Below are positions 45,518-57,130 of a stretch of 64,000 nt of DNA, piece by piece (position 1 is the stretch's first letter; the number at the start of each line of letters is the position of its first letter). The DNA lies in contig RSEE01000096.1 of NCBI GenBank assembly GCA_003971905.1, positions 1-64,000 on the forward strand, written 5' to 3'. This DNA is from Moniliella sp. 'wahieum' (lineage: Eukaryota > Basidiomycota > Moniliellomycetes > Moniliellales > Moniliellaceae). The notes below the pieces were generated by a model. The model did no database searches, was not told the DNA's origin, and worked only from the letters and a program-made list of their open reading frames with translations. A program made the position numbers and the translations under genes.

Positions 45518-46622
45518 AGGGAAGCAGGGGACCGACACGGCGAGAGAGAGAGCTCGTTGACGTGCTGACGAAGGACAGGGTGTGTGAGATACCGGGTCCA
45601 GGCACACGGAGTTGGGATTGCTGTTGTGCAGCATGTCGATGGGTACCAAGCACAGGAGGAGAGAAGCTGTTAGAACACTGTTCTTGCGGCTTGCCCTGAA
45701 AGAAGCGAGAGTGGCGGTATGTTGGTCGACGGGCGGAGGATGTCGTTCTAGCCCATATGTCACTTGCTCCCTACATCTGGGGCAGATGCAAGGAGGAGGT
45801 GCCGAGTCAGCTTATTGCGGTTTCGCACACGCACTGGCACGCCTACCCATCAATCAGATTGGCCATCCTGCCTCCCCCACATCTCTTCGTTTCATCTTCT
45901 CATCGATCACCGATCATCCTCACCTCCGAACTGAACGAGCCGGCGGGCTAAGCCAAGTGAGTGAGTGAAGTGCTGGTGAGCCAGGGGCCCTACTCAAGAA
46001 AGCTCTCATCCGCTCGTCGGGACCCGCGGATGAGATCGACCTTGCTGATGCTGCAGATAGCCATACGCCTTCCGCCTTCATCCATATGCGCGCATCACAC
46101 AACACATCAGTCCCAGAGGGTCATGGATTTTTTTCCTTCGGGTAGCTGCGTGAAAAAGAATTCTTTCTCGTCCCCTCCCTCGACGATAGTCCAGCTAGTC
46201 CACATGCAGTCAACACACTCCTGCTGTTGCCTTGGCCGCTTCCAGTCTTGCATCGTGTCTCGGCTCTGCGCTCCACATGGCCATGGAAGTTTTTTTGCTG
46301 CCTACTAGACCAAATTTCGTCTGGCCCCGCCTTGGGTGGGGTCTCTTGGCCCTCCGTCCGGCTCCGCCACACAATAAGAGGGGCTGTGTGGCCATCCCTA
46401 CTGCGCGGGTGCAAACAGTGTGTGCTTCAACTTCATTAGTCTCCAAGCTTCAGTAATCATTAACTTTGCTCGTTTAATTCGTCCTCACTGGATGAGCCCC
46501 ATGCGCTCTTCCGAAAAAAAAAAAAAATGCCCAGATGTGCATCTGATTAAAATGCGCACACATCACACACATCACACCAATCACACCGGCTGCCAAGCCA
46601 GAGTGGCGCGGTGCGTGTCCAT

Positions 46623-46631
46623 TTATCAGAT
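46623..46631 (-). promoter_or_regulatory. GATA-type iron-regulator site (ATCTGATAA)
   Basis: The plus strand reads TTATCAGAT, so the minus strand reads ATCTGATAA. This equals the consensus ATC(A/T)GATAA bound by fungal iron-sensing GATA repressors (Urbs1, SreA, Fep1), which shut off iron uptake when iron is plentiful. It lies between the divergent FTR1 and FET3 genes, about 1.2 kb from each start. Confidence 0.6.
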
Positions 46632-47736
46632 CTGCTATCGCTTCATCGATCATCACTCGCACTCGCCCACCGCGAGCCCCGGGCAGCTGGTCTCTGTGAT
46701 TAATGGTTGGCTACGTTTGCTGCTCGTCACTAGTGCTGTCCTCGGCCAGCACCGCCCCACTCTCCTCTCTGGCACCCGTGCTGCCCCATTCGGATGCGCC
46801 ATCAGATCTCAGATCTCTGATGTGCTATGGTCGATGATCGATGCGCCTCCGATTAACGCACTCGATTGCCAATGCGAGGCGCCCCGAGAGAAAGAGAGGA
46901 GACGAGACGGTCCCACAGCCTCTTTTCGAGCGTCCGAAAAGCGGTTTGTGAGTACACCAAGTGCACTTGTGCACAAGCGCAGCGGCGGTATTTCTGTTTT
47001 CAGGCGCTGTTCCTTGGTGTGAACAAGGGTCGCTCGGGTGCTACAGGAGGTGTTCATGTTATGCAACCACAACGGAGGGTGCGGGGAAGACACGGAAAGT
47101 CGCGGAAGAGGAAGAGCGCCGGGAATCCCCAATCACGCTGTCCCTGGTGGGTGTGTTTGATCCAATACGGGCACATGTGGCAAGGCCCAAGGGCGACAAA
47201 GAATAACAGCGCAGAGCCCCCCCCCCATGCCATACTACCGCCTGGGTGTTCTCCTCAACACGACGGATGGGTAAGTTTCAGAATATGGACCGGTTACTTG
47301 ATCCGATCGTTGTTTCGTCCATACCCCATAGTGGTTCCGCGGGAACCCCGTCCCCACCAGACGCCCGACAGTCGAATCATTTGACACTTTTTTTTGTTCT
47401 ACCGCCAACAGCGCAACTCTTTGCATCGTACTCAGTTGAGTACTCACTACTCACTACTCGCGGAGCCATGCACACGACATGTGACAGGTGCCGGTGCCTG
47501 AGCCAGAACCAGGCAAGGGACTTGTGCCCAGGTGCGTTGGTCATGTTCGGATGCACGCTGATCAATTATTCATGGATTAAGTTAAGGTGCGACGACGACA
47601 GCAGCTGTCAGTATTTTGTCTGCAGGCCAGTAAAAGTATAACTCTACCGCTCCTGGAAGCAGCTGTCTTTCTTCTCCTCTCCCTCACCTGCTCTCCCCCT
47701 CACCCCTTCCCCCTCCCGGTACGTTTTGTTCGCAGA

Positions 47737-49844
47737 ATGGACCGCCTTCTCCTGAGCACCGCCGCGGCGCTCGTCGCTGTGTCCGGTGCATCCGGCGCGT
47801 TCGTCGACCAGTACTGGAGCATGGACTGGGTCCCGAACCAGGACCCGCGGCGCTCGGCAAGCCCCGTTCGGCGGTCGGGTACAACAATACCTGGCCTCCG
47901 CCTGTGGTCAATGTCAACTCTACCGACCGACTCCACATGACCATGTACAACAACCTCGGTCAAGGCGGTTCGTTGCACAGCCATGGGATCTTTTTTAACA
48001 ACACTGCCTACTACGATGGTACCACCCCGGTCACCCAATGTCCCATCCCGCACGGGGGCAATTTGACGTACGAAGTGCTCAATTCTGCGCGGGCCGCGCC
48101 CAACTCGACGCAAAATGTGGGAACGTACTGGATGCATTCGCATACCGAAGGTGCCTACACCGATGGCATGCGTGCCCCGCTTATCATCCATCCCGCCGAG
48201 GGCAGCGCGCACCACTACGACGACGATTACACCATTATCTTTAGCGACTGGTACACGCGCTACAATGCCGATCTGCTCCAGAATGAGTTTTGAACAAGAA
48301 GAACCCGACGGGAGCCGAGCCGGAGCCAGACCGGTGCTTGAGTACGTTTCTTTTCTTTGACCTTTCGTATGGGAGGGGGCGCGGGGCGCCTTATGTTTTG
48401 AACTGGATACGATAGTGGGTCGGAGCTGACACTGACCTTCGCATCGGGAATAGTGTACGCCGCTCGCACGCGGCAAGACGGACCGGTCAATCCTCCGTAC
48501 CTACCTGGGTTTAACGAGAATGTGACCATCCCATTTGAACCGGGCAAGACCTACCGTCTGCGATTTACCAATGAGGGCGTCTTTGCCATGGCTAACATCT
48601 GGATCGACGGGCACGATATGAGCATCATTGAGCTCGATGGGGTGGAGACCGAGCCCTATCCGACCGACGTTGTGCCTCTTGCCACAGCCCAACGGGTCAG
48701 TGTCCTCGTCACCGCGCGCAACGATACGTCCCACGATTGGCGGTCAACTCGTACCAAAACACAGCCATGTACGATGTGATTCCGCCCGAATTGCGGTTGT
48801 GGAGTACATTCGAATCGGGTACGCTGCCGAGCCGCAAGAACTTGGCCCCACCACGGAAAAGTCCGACTTTCCCTTTTCAACGAGATGGCCCTGCGTCCGA
48901 TCGAGGTCAAGCCCATCCTTTCCCCCGATTCCAAGGCGCTCGTTCCCTTTAACTTCAACACCTTCCGCAGCAACAAGAATTATGCGACCGTCATGGAGAA
49001 CCAAACTACGTTTATTTCCCTCAGACCCCTTCCTTGTTCACTGCGATGACCATGGGGGAAGATGCGCGGAATATGGACGTGTATGGCCCGGCAGGCGGCA
49101 ATGCGTTCCTAGGCGACTGGCTCACCACGGTGGAGATTACGATTCAAAACATGGACACGGGCGAAACCCGTTCCATCTGCACGGGTTCCTGTTCCAGGTT
49201 GTGCAAAAAGTACAAGACTACACCACTGCCCCGCCTGTCAATGAGTCCCAACCGAACCCGATTCGGAGAGAGACACAGTATCAGTCCCAGCGGGGGGCAG
49301 GTGGTGTTGCGTGGTGTTATTATTGATGTCCGGGGGTCTGGTTTTGCACTGTCACATTCAATGGCATCTTCAGGTACGTGTGTGTCTCTATACCCCTTTC
49401 CAACCTTTGGATTTTCCTCCGTCGTGATGCGCAAAGTGTATCGGTTTGGCCTAACTTGTGTTGTTTGTGACGTACCATGCAGAGCGGGTTGGCTGCGTTG
49501 GATCGCGCTGCGCCCGAACGAATCCAAAGTGAAATCCCACTTGCCCGAGGGGATGAAGGAGGCACTGTGCTGCGATGGAACTTGCCGAGCGAAGGGAATG
49601 CGGGCGGACTGTACTCGCTCAACCAACTTTGGCACGTTGCCTAAACAAAACCGAGATAGTTCCGGTAGGGGGACGGGTAAGGCGACGGGCGCTTTTATTG
49701 GGTGCTTGATCAGTGCCAATCTTGGGCATCGGGAGGAGCATCATTATTTATGGTTCTGGCGAGGCGGATCCGGACGAGGAGTATATCCTTAAGACCAAGT
49801 GGTACAAGTCCCTTTGGAACAAGGCCCGGAGCAGCAACGCGTAG
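47737..49844 (+). CDS. FET3: Iron-transport multicopper ferroxidase
   Basis: Cell-surface ferroxidase that oxidises Fe(II) for import by Ftr1. The start at 47737 gives a signal peptide (LLLSTAAALVAVSGASG). Copper motifs are GSLHSHGIFFNN, GTYWMHSHTEGAYTDGMRAP, NPFHLHGFLFQVVQ and the HCHIQWHLQSGLAA type 1/3 site. The C-terminus has a membrane helix GAFIGCLISA...GIGSIIIYG-like segment and a short cytosolic tail EYILKTKWYKSLWNKARSSN, so it is anchored as Fet3 should be. Introns fit at 48342-48453 and 49374-49482, the second just after HLQ. Frame breaks occur near 47865, 48735, 48830, 49150, 49310 and 49640. One copper site reads LHSHG rather than LHFHG or LHWHG. Confidence 0.9.
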
Positions 49845-52678
49845 TAACGGCGCATAAAGTAACCTAATATTATATGCACACAATGTGCTTTTGTGGGATA
49901 CCACACACACATGTCTTCGTGTCGGCAAGTGGACTGGTTGGTTTGTTGAGTGGATTTGACGACCCCATTCCTTAGTACCTGCCTCGTTCTCTTTTCTATG
50001 CCTTGGGTCTAAGATGCGAGTAGAATATAATGGTTCAAAGCAAACTGTAGCCTTTGTGATCCAAAATGAACTTCTCCCACTTCCCATTTCATTGGGAGAG
50101 AGATGGCCGCTGGAAAGTGACGCCGCGCGGGGTCGGTGGGTCTTACGACACAACGGTGTTCTATATCTACAGAGTGACAAGCTCAATAAGGAAATGCCTT
50201 ATGCAGTAGTAAGTAATAGATTCACAGTAAGCGGTATATATACGTCGTATTCCTCCATAGGGTCATAGAGAAACAAGAGCAGCCAACAACTGACCCGTAT
50301 ATATATCTTTTGTTCAACGGCTGTGGTGCAGGGCGTATCCAGGGAGACAGGATGTGACGGCTAATGCGAGCGCCAAAAGGGACTGCGGAGGTACATCGGG
50401 AGGTGCACGGTGGCAGCCATGTGGCTTTTGCTGTCCCTCTCTCATATTTGATGGACACAATGGATTCGTTAGTAGAGGTTGTTGACATCCGCCCGAGAAA
50501 ACCGTGCGGACCCTCAGTTGTGTCAGTTAGTTTTTTCCTTCCTTCCAAGCCCGCACCAGTGTACTGGACAATTCAGTCGCACATGCTTCTTCGTCCCCAA
50601 TACGGAGTTCAGTGCTCACAATCACAGTGGTAGTATAGCGAACCCGACAGACTTACCTTATTCATATCTGCTCATCCCTGAGCTGGCCAAAACTACACCA
50701 ACAACCATGGGCGCTAAGGTTAATACTGATCTCCCTTGTCAACGACACTATGATCATGATGGTGAACAAGCGCGACCGCTGGACGCCAGCCTGCAACCCG
50801 CCACACCGCCTCCACCCCTCATTGATTCCGACGGTAAGGCTCACAAAAGGCGATCGTTATCGAAGCGCACGTGTGGTGTAAGAAGACGGGTTCGATCTTT
50901 AGTTTTAAAGGCCGACAGAAGCGATGGTAGAGGTGATGGCGGAGGTGAGGCCTCAGCCTGAGGTCTGACGCTCAGGTGTAATGTCTAAGGAGACATGGCT
51001 ATAGGAAAAGGAAACGATGGAGACGAATGGCAGCAAGGGAATATTTATAGCTAAGAGCTCGATCATGCATCAAAAGCTTCAAGATTGCATCATACACGGC
51101 CGGTAACCGGAGTGTCCATAGAAAAGGCGCAACTGAAACAACCGCCGATCCTCGGTTTCGATCAAATGATCGGAATGGCGATGCTAGCGCGTAGGCCGTA
51201 GGCCCTAAGCGGTAAGACTTAGCGCCACCTTACAGCTTAGTTGCTAATGCGCTGCCGATTCACAACGTTGACATGGACATGTCCACATGTCATGCATCAT
51301 GCATCGTGTAACATGCGACAGTAGTCTTTCCCTGCCTTGCTACAGTAGGCAGTGGAAGGAGGAGCCTTATTGCATGAGACTGAAGACTGAAAAAGCTTCA
51401 CAGGGCCGTCGGGGTCCTGCAAGCTGCATTGGGCACTAAGGCTTAGTCCTAAGGTGGGGCCACTGCGTCGAGGAATCCTTATCGTATCCAGCTCATGCAT
51501 CATGCATGTGTTCTCAATTTCACTCTTCATATTCCTAGTCGCCTTTACAACGCGATGCATGGTAAGGAGGACACGAAACGCCTGTGCGCAAAACCGATTC
51601 CAGAGGACGTAACAGACGTAACCGCAGTGGGTTCTTGAGCACGTGAGCTCGAACCAGGTCGCGGCGGCCTATAAGCGCTTCGGTCTCTCAGGAGCACTTT
51701 CAGCAATCTCAGAACGTACCAACATCTCAGCCTTTTGAGCGTACTTTCTCAATCTCAATATTCTACTGTGCGTTCAACAACACACAGATGTGTACGTTCA
51801 ACTAACGTTTATCGCCACGTTCTCACAACAGAACAAAAATCCAACTCGCACTTGAATATACTAGTACTACTTAATGCCAGCCAGTACATGTCGTGTCGAC
51901 GGGGGGCGGTTGTACGTTGAACGTACGTGTTGAACGATGAACGTTGTCGACAAAATTAATGAGATCGTTGAGAGAGGCAAGGGCAAAACATGTAACGCGC
52001 AACGCCTCATCAATGTCAGAAAGCGTACTAGTTTTACGCTCACAATACCGGCCATACCCCAAATTTGGCTTCTGTAAAAGGGTCACTGTCGTCATGCTTC
52101 ATGACGGTCCACGCCGGCCAAGCTTCGAGCTTCAAGCTACTATTCAGGCTATAGTCATTGTAGTTAACCAAGCTTCAAGCGTCGCGTGCCAAAGGCTAGC
52201 GTCAATATAAGTGTGTCCTACAGCGGAGGGTTGAACGGTGGTCAGAGAAAAGTCGGACTCTCAGATCTCAGCCGAGATAAGGAGCATGTGTTGCATGCTG
52301 TGCATGTCAATGCATGATGCATGGTCATTCGATCATGAACAAGCAGCTAAAAACACACATTTCTTGGTCCTCTCTGGCATCTCTAGTCTGTCTAGTCCGT
52401 ATAGCATTCGCAGAAGTTGGGCAGCGAAAGAAAAATGCTGTTGAACATGCTTTTGCGCCTCAAGCATCATTTAATCATTAGTCGTTGTTGTTGTGCAACA
52501 TAAGTACCAAGTAGCCACGCGCGATCGATGGAGGGAAGGATTGCAGCCTACCGGCTAAAAAGGTCTAAAAGGTCTTATATTTAGCACCCTAAGGCCCTAG
52601 AGCCTATAAGCTCTAATCGAAAATTGCTTATCGAATAAAGTACCCCCTCGACTCTCTGCTCAGTTTTCCCCGCGCACT

Positions 52679-52720
52679 TGAAGCTTGACGCGGGAGGTGT
52701 GACGCGTGACGCGCGACGTG
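52679..52720. repeat. Mixed 7-base-period array, 52.7 kb
   Basis: Six heptads in unbroken register. The triplets are TGA, TGA, GGA, TGA, TGA and CGA. The four-base words are AGCT, CGCG, GGTG, CGCG, CGCG and CGTG. Confidence 0.85.
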
Positions 52721-52975
52721 GCGCTGTGTGGGGAGAGTATACCGGTACTGTATATGTACGAGGAGCGGCAGTGTGCGGTCTGGTGCGACTGGGGACCGGT
52801 CTCTAAGTACTGGTAGGATAGTTGCATGAGTTGCTGTTTAAAGCTTAAAGCTTGAAGAGTCCCCAGTTGTGCGTTACATGTGTTACATGTTTTTATTCCA
52901 GAGCCACATCGGATGTCGGAGGTTGTTTGGCCGGCGTTGTTACATGTTATATGCTTCCGCGCGGCACACGGCTGC

Positions 52976-53003
52976 TTAGGCCTTAGGCCTTAGGTCTTAG
53001 GCC
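52976..53003. repeat. TTA-GGCC heptad array
   Basis: Four heptads of TTA plus GGCC, with one word changed to GGTC. Confidence 0.85.
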
Positions 53004-53048
53004 GCTAGCACCACAGACAAGACAAGCGGGCAGCTCAAGCGCTCAAGC

Positions 53049-53134
53049 TCAAGCTTCAAGCTTCAAGCTTCAAGCTTCAAGCTTCAAGCTTCAAGCTTCA
53101 AGAAGGCCTGAGGCCTGACCGGCCTGACCGGCGA
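53049..53134. repeat. TCA-AGCT heptad array with GGCC/CCGG extension
   Basis: Seven perfect copies of the heptad TCA+AGCT (53049-53100), followed at 53105 by TGA-spaced GGCC, GGCC and CCGG words. Confidence 0.9.
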
Positions 53135-53991
53135 CTGGCCTGACCTATGGGGCTAGCTGAACGCTGGGCTCAGCTGAGCGCTCAAGGCTCAAGATCAGTT
53201 GCGCTACGCTTAGTCTCCTGAGGATGATCAATGACGTTAATGACGTTAATGCATTAATGATGGGAACAAGAAGCCGCAGGCGTTGTGCGTTGTGTGGCAG
53301 TGTTCAACTTGAACACGAAAACACGTTCACGTACAGCGAACGTTGAACGGTGAACGCCGGTGAGGGCCAAAGGTGGTCTGATTTGCGAGGGGAAGAAGCA
53401 AAAACCCCGCACTTGTCTGCACTTTGTACTTGTACTTACTAGCTGCTCTCGCTTCACTGGCAGTGGCAGGCAGTGGTGGGTGGCCAGCCACTAGTCAGGA
53501 TCAGCATCAGTGGCCTTCTCCGATGGAGGGAACGCTGATGACCGTCACGCGTCACCGCTCGTCACAATCATTATATTACCCGAGGCAGAGTGCTCTTGTG
53601 CTTGCTGCTCTGTGTGGGACTGCGATGTCGCCGGCGCAGCGGCGGGGGCAGAGGGCGGCACACCGCCACGCCATGCGGACCAGGGTTCTGGGATCGGCAT
53701 GGCAGTACAGCACTAGAGCACTCCTCTTCAGTCCACCGTCTGAGTCGGGGTCTCAGAGGACAGTACGTGGTCATCCGTCTCATCCATCCGCCCCTGCCAC
53801 CCCGCCCCTCCGCGCCCCTGCCCGCCACCTCAGCCGGATCCGCATCCGCTCGTCGGCAGCAACACAGTATCCAGTCCTCAGCAGCGCCAGCAGCAGGTGG
53901 TACTGCCGCAGGGCTTCGTTTATCTATGTCGCTGTCCCTTCATCTGCTGCTCTCCCCGTTGCCCAACCTCCTGCCCCTCCCCCCCCCCAGC

Positions 53992-55275
53992 ATGTCCACC
54001 ACCGTCGCCGGCCCCAATGGCCACGCCACGCCAACCGAGCCGTGGAACAGACAGCTGCCCACCCGGCCATCCATGTCCAGCTCCCGCCCTGCCCGCTCCC
54101 GCTTCGGCCGCCTCCTGGCCAAGGCCAAGAGCGCACCTCCCTCCACTTCCTTCCACCTGGCCAGCGCCCAACCACCCCTGGCTCCCGACGACTCCACCGC
54201 CCCTCCCCCTCCCCCTCTGCCCGCACCTGCACCGGCACCTGCACCTACACCAGCACCAGCACCAGCACCCGCACCCTTTCAGTCGCTCTCGCCCTCGCCC
54301 TCGCCCTCGCCCTCGCTCTCGCTCTCATCGCCTTCGCCCCCGCATCCCGCATCCCCACCTCGCCCCAGCCTCGCCGCCCACGAGCCCCCGGCTGCCCCCC
54401 GCCCTGCCCCCGATGAACAAGATCCCCCATCCCACCCACGCGCAGTGGCCCGCACCGTGTCCATCCCCACACCAGCTCCAGGCCTAGCGACCATTCCGAT
54501 GGCGAGCCCAGTGGACGCCTGGCGGGAACGCACTAAGCCGTCGCCTTCTCAAGCGCAGCACAGCATCCATCGTGCCTGCCTCAGTCCATTCTGACAGCCC
54601 CCCTCCCCCGCCCTACCACACTGGAGCACCAGCCCAGCTTCGTCCCCCTTTTCTCTGCCCAGCCAACCCAAGGGTCACCCTTCGCCCCGTTCCCGGCATG
54701 GAACTTGCCCCCTTCACCTCGTGTGGCAGCACTCGAGATCCCACCTCCCATGCCACCTCCTACTTCTCCCTTGGCACAGGCTCATGCACTGCCTGCCTCG
54801 CCCACCTCGAGCGCCGCGCCCGCCCACGCACTCCATACTTCTGGGTCGCAACATTCACTCCCTTCTGCGTTGCTCGTTCCTGCCGTGGAGAATGTAGGTG
54901 CAGGTTCGATCCCCGGTACGCCACGGCGGGTGAAAAGTGCCGCGCTGTTACGGTCCGACCCAGACCGTAGCCGGGCAAGCCGTACCACCCTCCCTCAGCC
55001 CATTTGCCTCTCCTGCCGAACGCACCCCGTCAGACTCCCTGCCCGCGTGGAAGAAACGTACTCGGTCGCGTTCCACTGCTGGCGCCGCGGTCAGCGTGGT
55101 ACGAGAAGATGAATTTAATTTTGCCGCCGGTCGAGCGCCTAGGATAACAAGAAGGCACCGAACCACACTGGTACCGCCACCGCCACCTCTACCGCCCGTG
55201 CCGTCACCTGTTCCCTCCCTGTTCACCGGGCGTACCCTCCCCCTCCCTCGGTATCGGGCGAGACACAGGAGGTGA
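53992..55275 (+). CDS. Hypothetical Pro/Ser-rich disordered protein
   Basis: Unidentified. From an ATG at 53992 it begins MSTTVAGPNGHATPTEPWNR, then RSRFGRLLAKAKSAPPSTS, followed by long Pro-Ala and Ser-Pro repeats. Frame changes near 54600 and 54960 keep a Pro/Ser-rich product with segments such as SIPGTPRRVKSAALLRSDPD and KKRTRSRSTAGAAVSVVRED. The basic Ser/Thr-Pro sites look like phosphorylation targets. No globular domain was seen. Composition is strongly biased, so part of the frame could be chance in GC-rich DNA, but it stays open for over 1.2 kb once single-base shifts are allowed. Confidence 0.4.
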
Positions 55276-56279
55276 TGGAGGAGGACATGCCATCGCCGCA
55301 AACAGGTTGAGAAGCACGGCGAGCAGGGCACCAGTGGAGGGCACCACTGGTGTGCGCTGGATCGTGTCGGTCCCTTTTTGATGAACCTTTTTTTTTCCCA
55401 AACCATCTTTTGTATCGTGTCCCGCTCTCTGTTCTCTCTCACCCACCAAACGACTTTGCTGCCTCTCTGCACGGTGAAAATGCCGCACGACTGGAAATGA
55501 CTCGATGACCTGATTAATGATATCAATGAATGATGATCGACAATGAAGCTTGAAGGGCCGAACGTGGAAGAAGGATCTAGTCTGGAAGAAGGAATATGTC
55601 AGCTGGGAAGATCGTATGTAACGTGGGGGAGGGGACACAAACAAAGGATACGAGAGAGGTATTGCATGGAACCGTTCGTTGCAATCCTCTGTGGGCCAAG
55701 TCTTTGCTCAGCGCCTTGGCCCTCAGTTGGGGGACTTCCAGCTGATCCTCAAGTCCATATGTGCGCGTGAGATGCCGCCGGGATGAAGTACTCTCTCGTT
55801 GCGTTCCTCCCCATGAATGGGCCCTTCTCGTAGTTGTGCATCAGTACTTTATGGCCGTCTTGCTCTATCATACACTTCTTGGTGCAGACGTGCTGAATAC
55901 TGTGCCCATACCTTGACACAGTCCCTTGAGCTGGGAACCGATGTGCACTTGCTCCTCAAACAGCATCAACAATTGCATTAACCATCTCATTGGTTCCATC
56001 CGACAGTCATGCTGTGTTTCGTTTGAACACCGTTGGTACTTGCTGAGGTCCGTCTGTTGATCATCTCTCAAAGTGCATGTCATGCTGCGCTGGACCAACT
56101 GGGGCAGTCGTTCTTAGTATGTTCGCCTCAAAGACCCACGATCGTTCAACTGCTGTCATTGTGCGCTTCAACATCCACGACAGGTGTTCAGATGCTTCGG
56201 TGGTGCATGTTCCCAACAGACTAGAGTGGACGGAGAGATAGGCTGAATGATAACATACATTAGTATGTTCCTATTATAA

Positions 56280-56450
56280 ATGCTTGATGTGGAGGATGGG
56301 GAGCACATGCTTGGGAATGGAGAGCGCAGGCTTGGGGATGACGAGCGCAAGGTTGATGGTGGTGATGGGCACAAGCACATGGAAAGTATAGGCTTGGAAA
56401 TGGCGGGCGCATGCTTGGACATGGCCGGCACAAGCTTGGAGACGCCTCAG
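56280..56450. repeat. Degenerate 21-bp tandem repeat
   Basis: About six imperfect copies of a 21-base unit of the type GAGCGCATGCTTGGGAATGG (first copies near 56302 and 56323). Being a multiple of three it stays open on the minus strand as a 7-residue repeat (SIPKHVL/QACALHS types), but no gene was supported around it. Confidence 0.7.
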
Positions 56451-56944
56451 GACACAAGGTCGAACCAACAATTGCCACCGGCCGAGCGCAAACGTGGGAC
56501 GCGACAGTGAGACAGAGCACCACGTCGTACTTGCATAAGAGCAACTCGAGCTTGAGCATGACCGTGACGAGCGTTGAGATGGGGGTAATGATAAGGGAGA
56601 GCGACGTGGTAAGGGCCAAGCGGCTGGTGGAAGAGCGGGTCAGAATGAGGAAAGGTGGGATGGGATGGAATGGAATGGGATGGGATAGCTTGTGACATGC
56701 TTACCGATGCGCGCGACCAGGCTGCACATGGCCAAGACGACGTTCGTCGAGATGAGGAACCCAAGCTCGACGACAGCAGAGGCGGCCAAGGAGGTGCACA
56801 TGGGCCGTCAGAGCGTCGGAATGGGACGGCGTGGCAAGCTGTACGGCCTGCTTGGACGTGGGCGAGGCAGGGGGGGAGATGGCCGAGACGAGCGTCCAGA
56901 TGACCAACTCAAGAGCGACGGTGCTGGCAGCAGGCGAGGCGGCG

Positions 56945-57130
56945 CTTAGTTAGTCAATGTATTGCCGAGCTCTCTGGTGCTTCCCACTGAGAGAGTTTCT
57001 TGTGCTGAGGGTTAGTTAGTTAATGTACTGCCGAGCAGGCGTCCCGTCTGGTGCCTCCTCCAGAGAGCTGTTAGTCAATGTACAGCCGAGGCTGCATGCC
57101 CTCTGGTGCCTGCCTCTAGCTGAGACAGCT
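56945..57130. repeat. Three tandem units of about 60 bp
   Basis: Each unit starts GTTAGTCAATGTA(T/C/A)TGCCGAG or close to it (near 56949, 57013 and 57070) and contains CTCTGGTGCCT. Spacing is 57 to 64 bases. Confidence 0.85.

Larger units (their letters stand above)
45388..47736. other. Shared FTR1/FET3 intergenic region
   Basis: Divergent promoter of the iron-uptake pair, 2.35 kb long. It contains a perfect iron-type GATA site (46623-46631) and 7-base-period arrays at 45494-45517, 46643-46652, 46802-46815 and 47437-47460. Short reading frames here were not convincing as genes. Confidence 0.6.
49845..53991. other. Gene-free region dense in 7-base-period arrays
   Basis: No gene was supported over 4.1 kb. 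From about 51.2 kb to 53.6 kb it is crowded with short 7-base-period arrays and other palindrome-rich words (AGCT, CGCG, TGCA, ACGT, GATC, GGCC and CCGG types), listed among the findings. GGCC/TTA and TAGGCC words are common. Confidence 0.6.

Noticed and set aside
54903-54914. tRNA B-box-like GGTTCGATCCCC
   Set aside because: No A box or foldable cloverleaf upstream, and the sequence reads through as part of the Pro/Ser-rich ORF.
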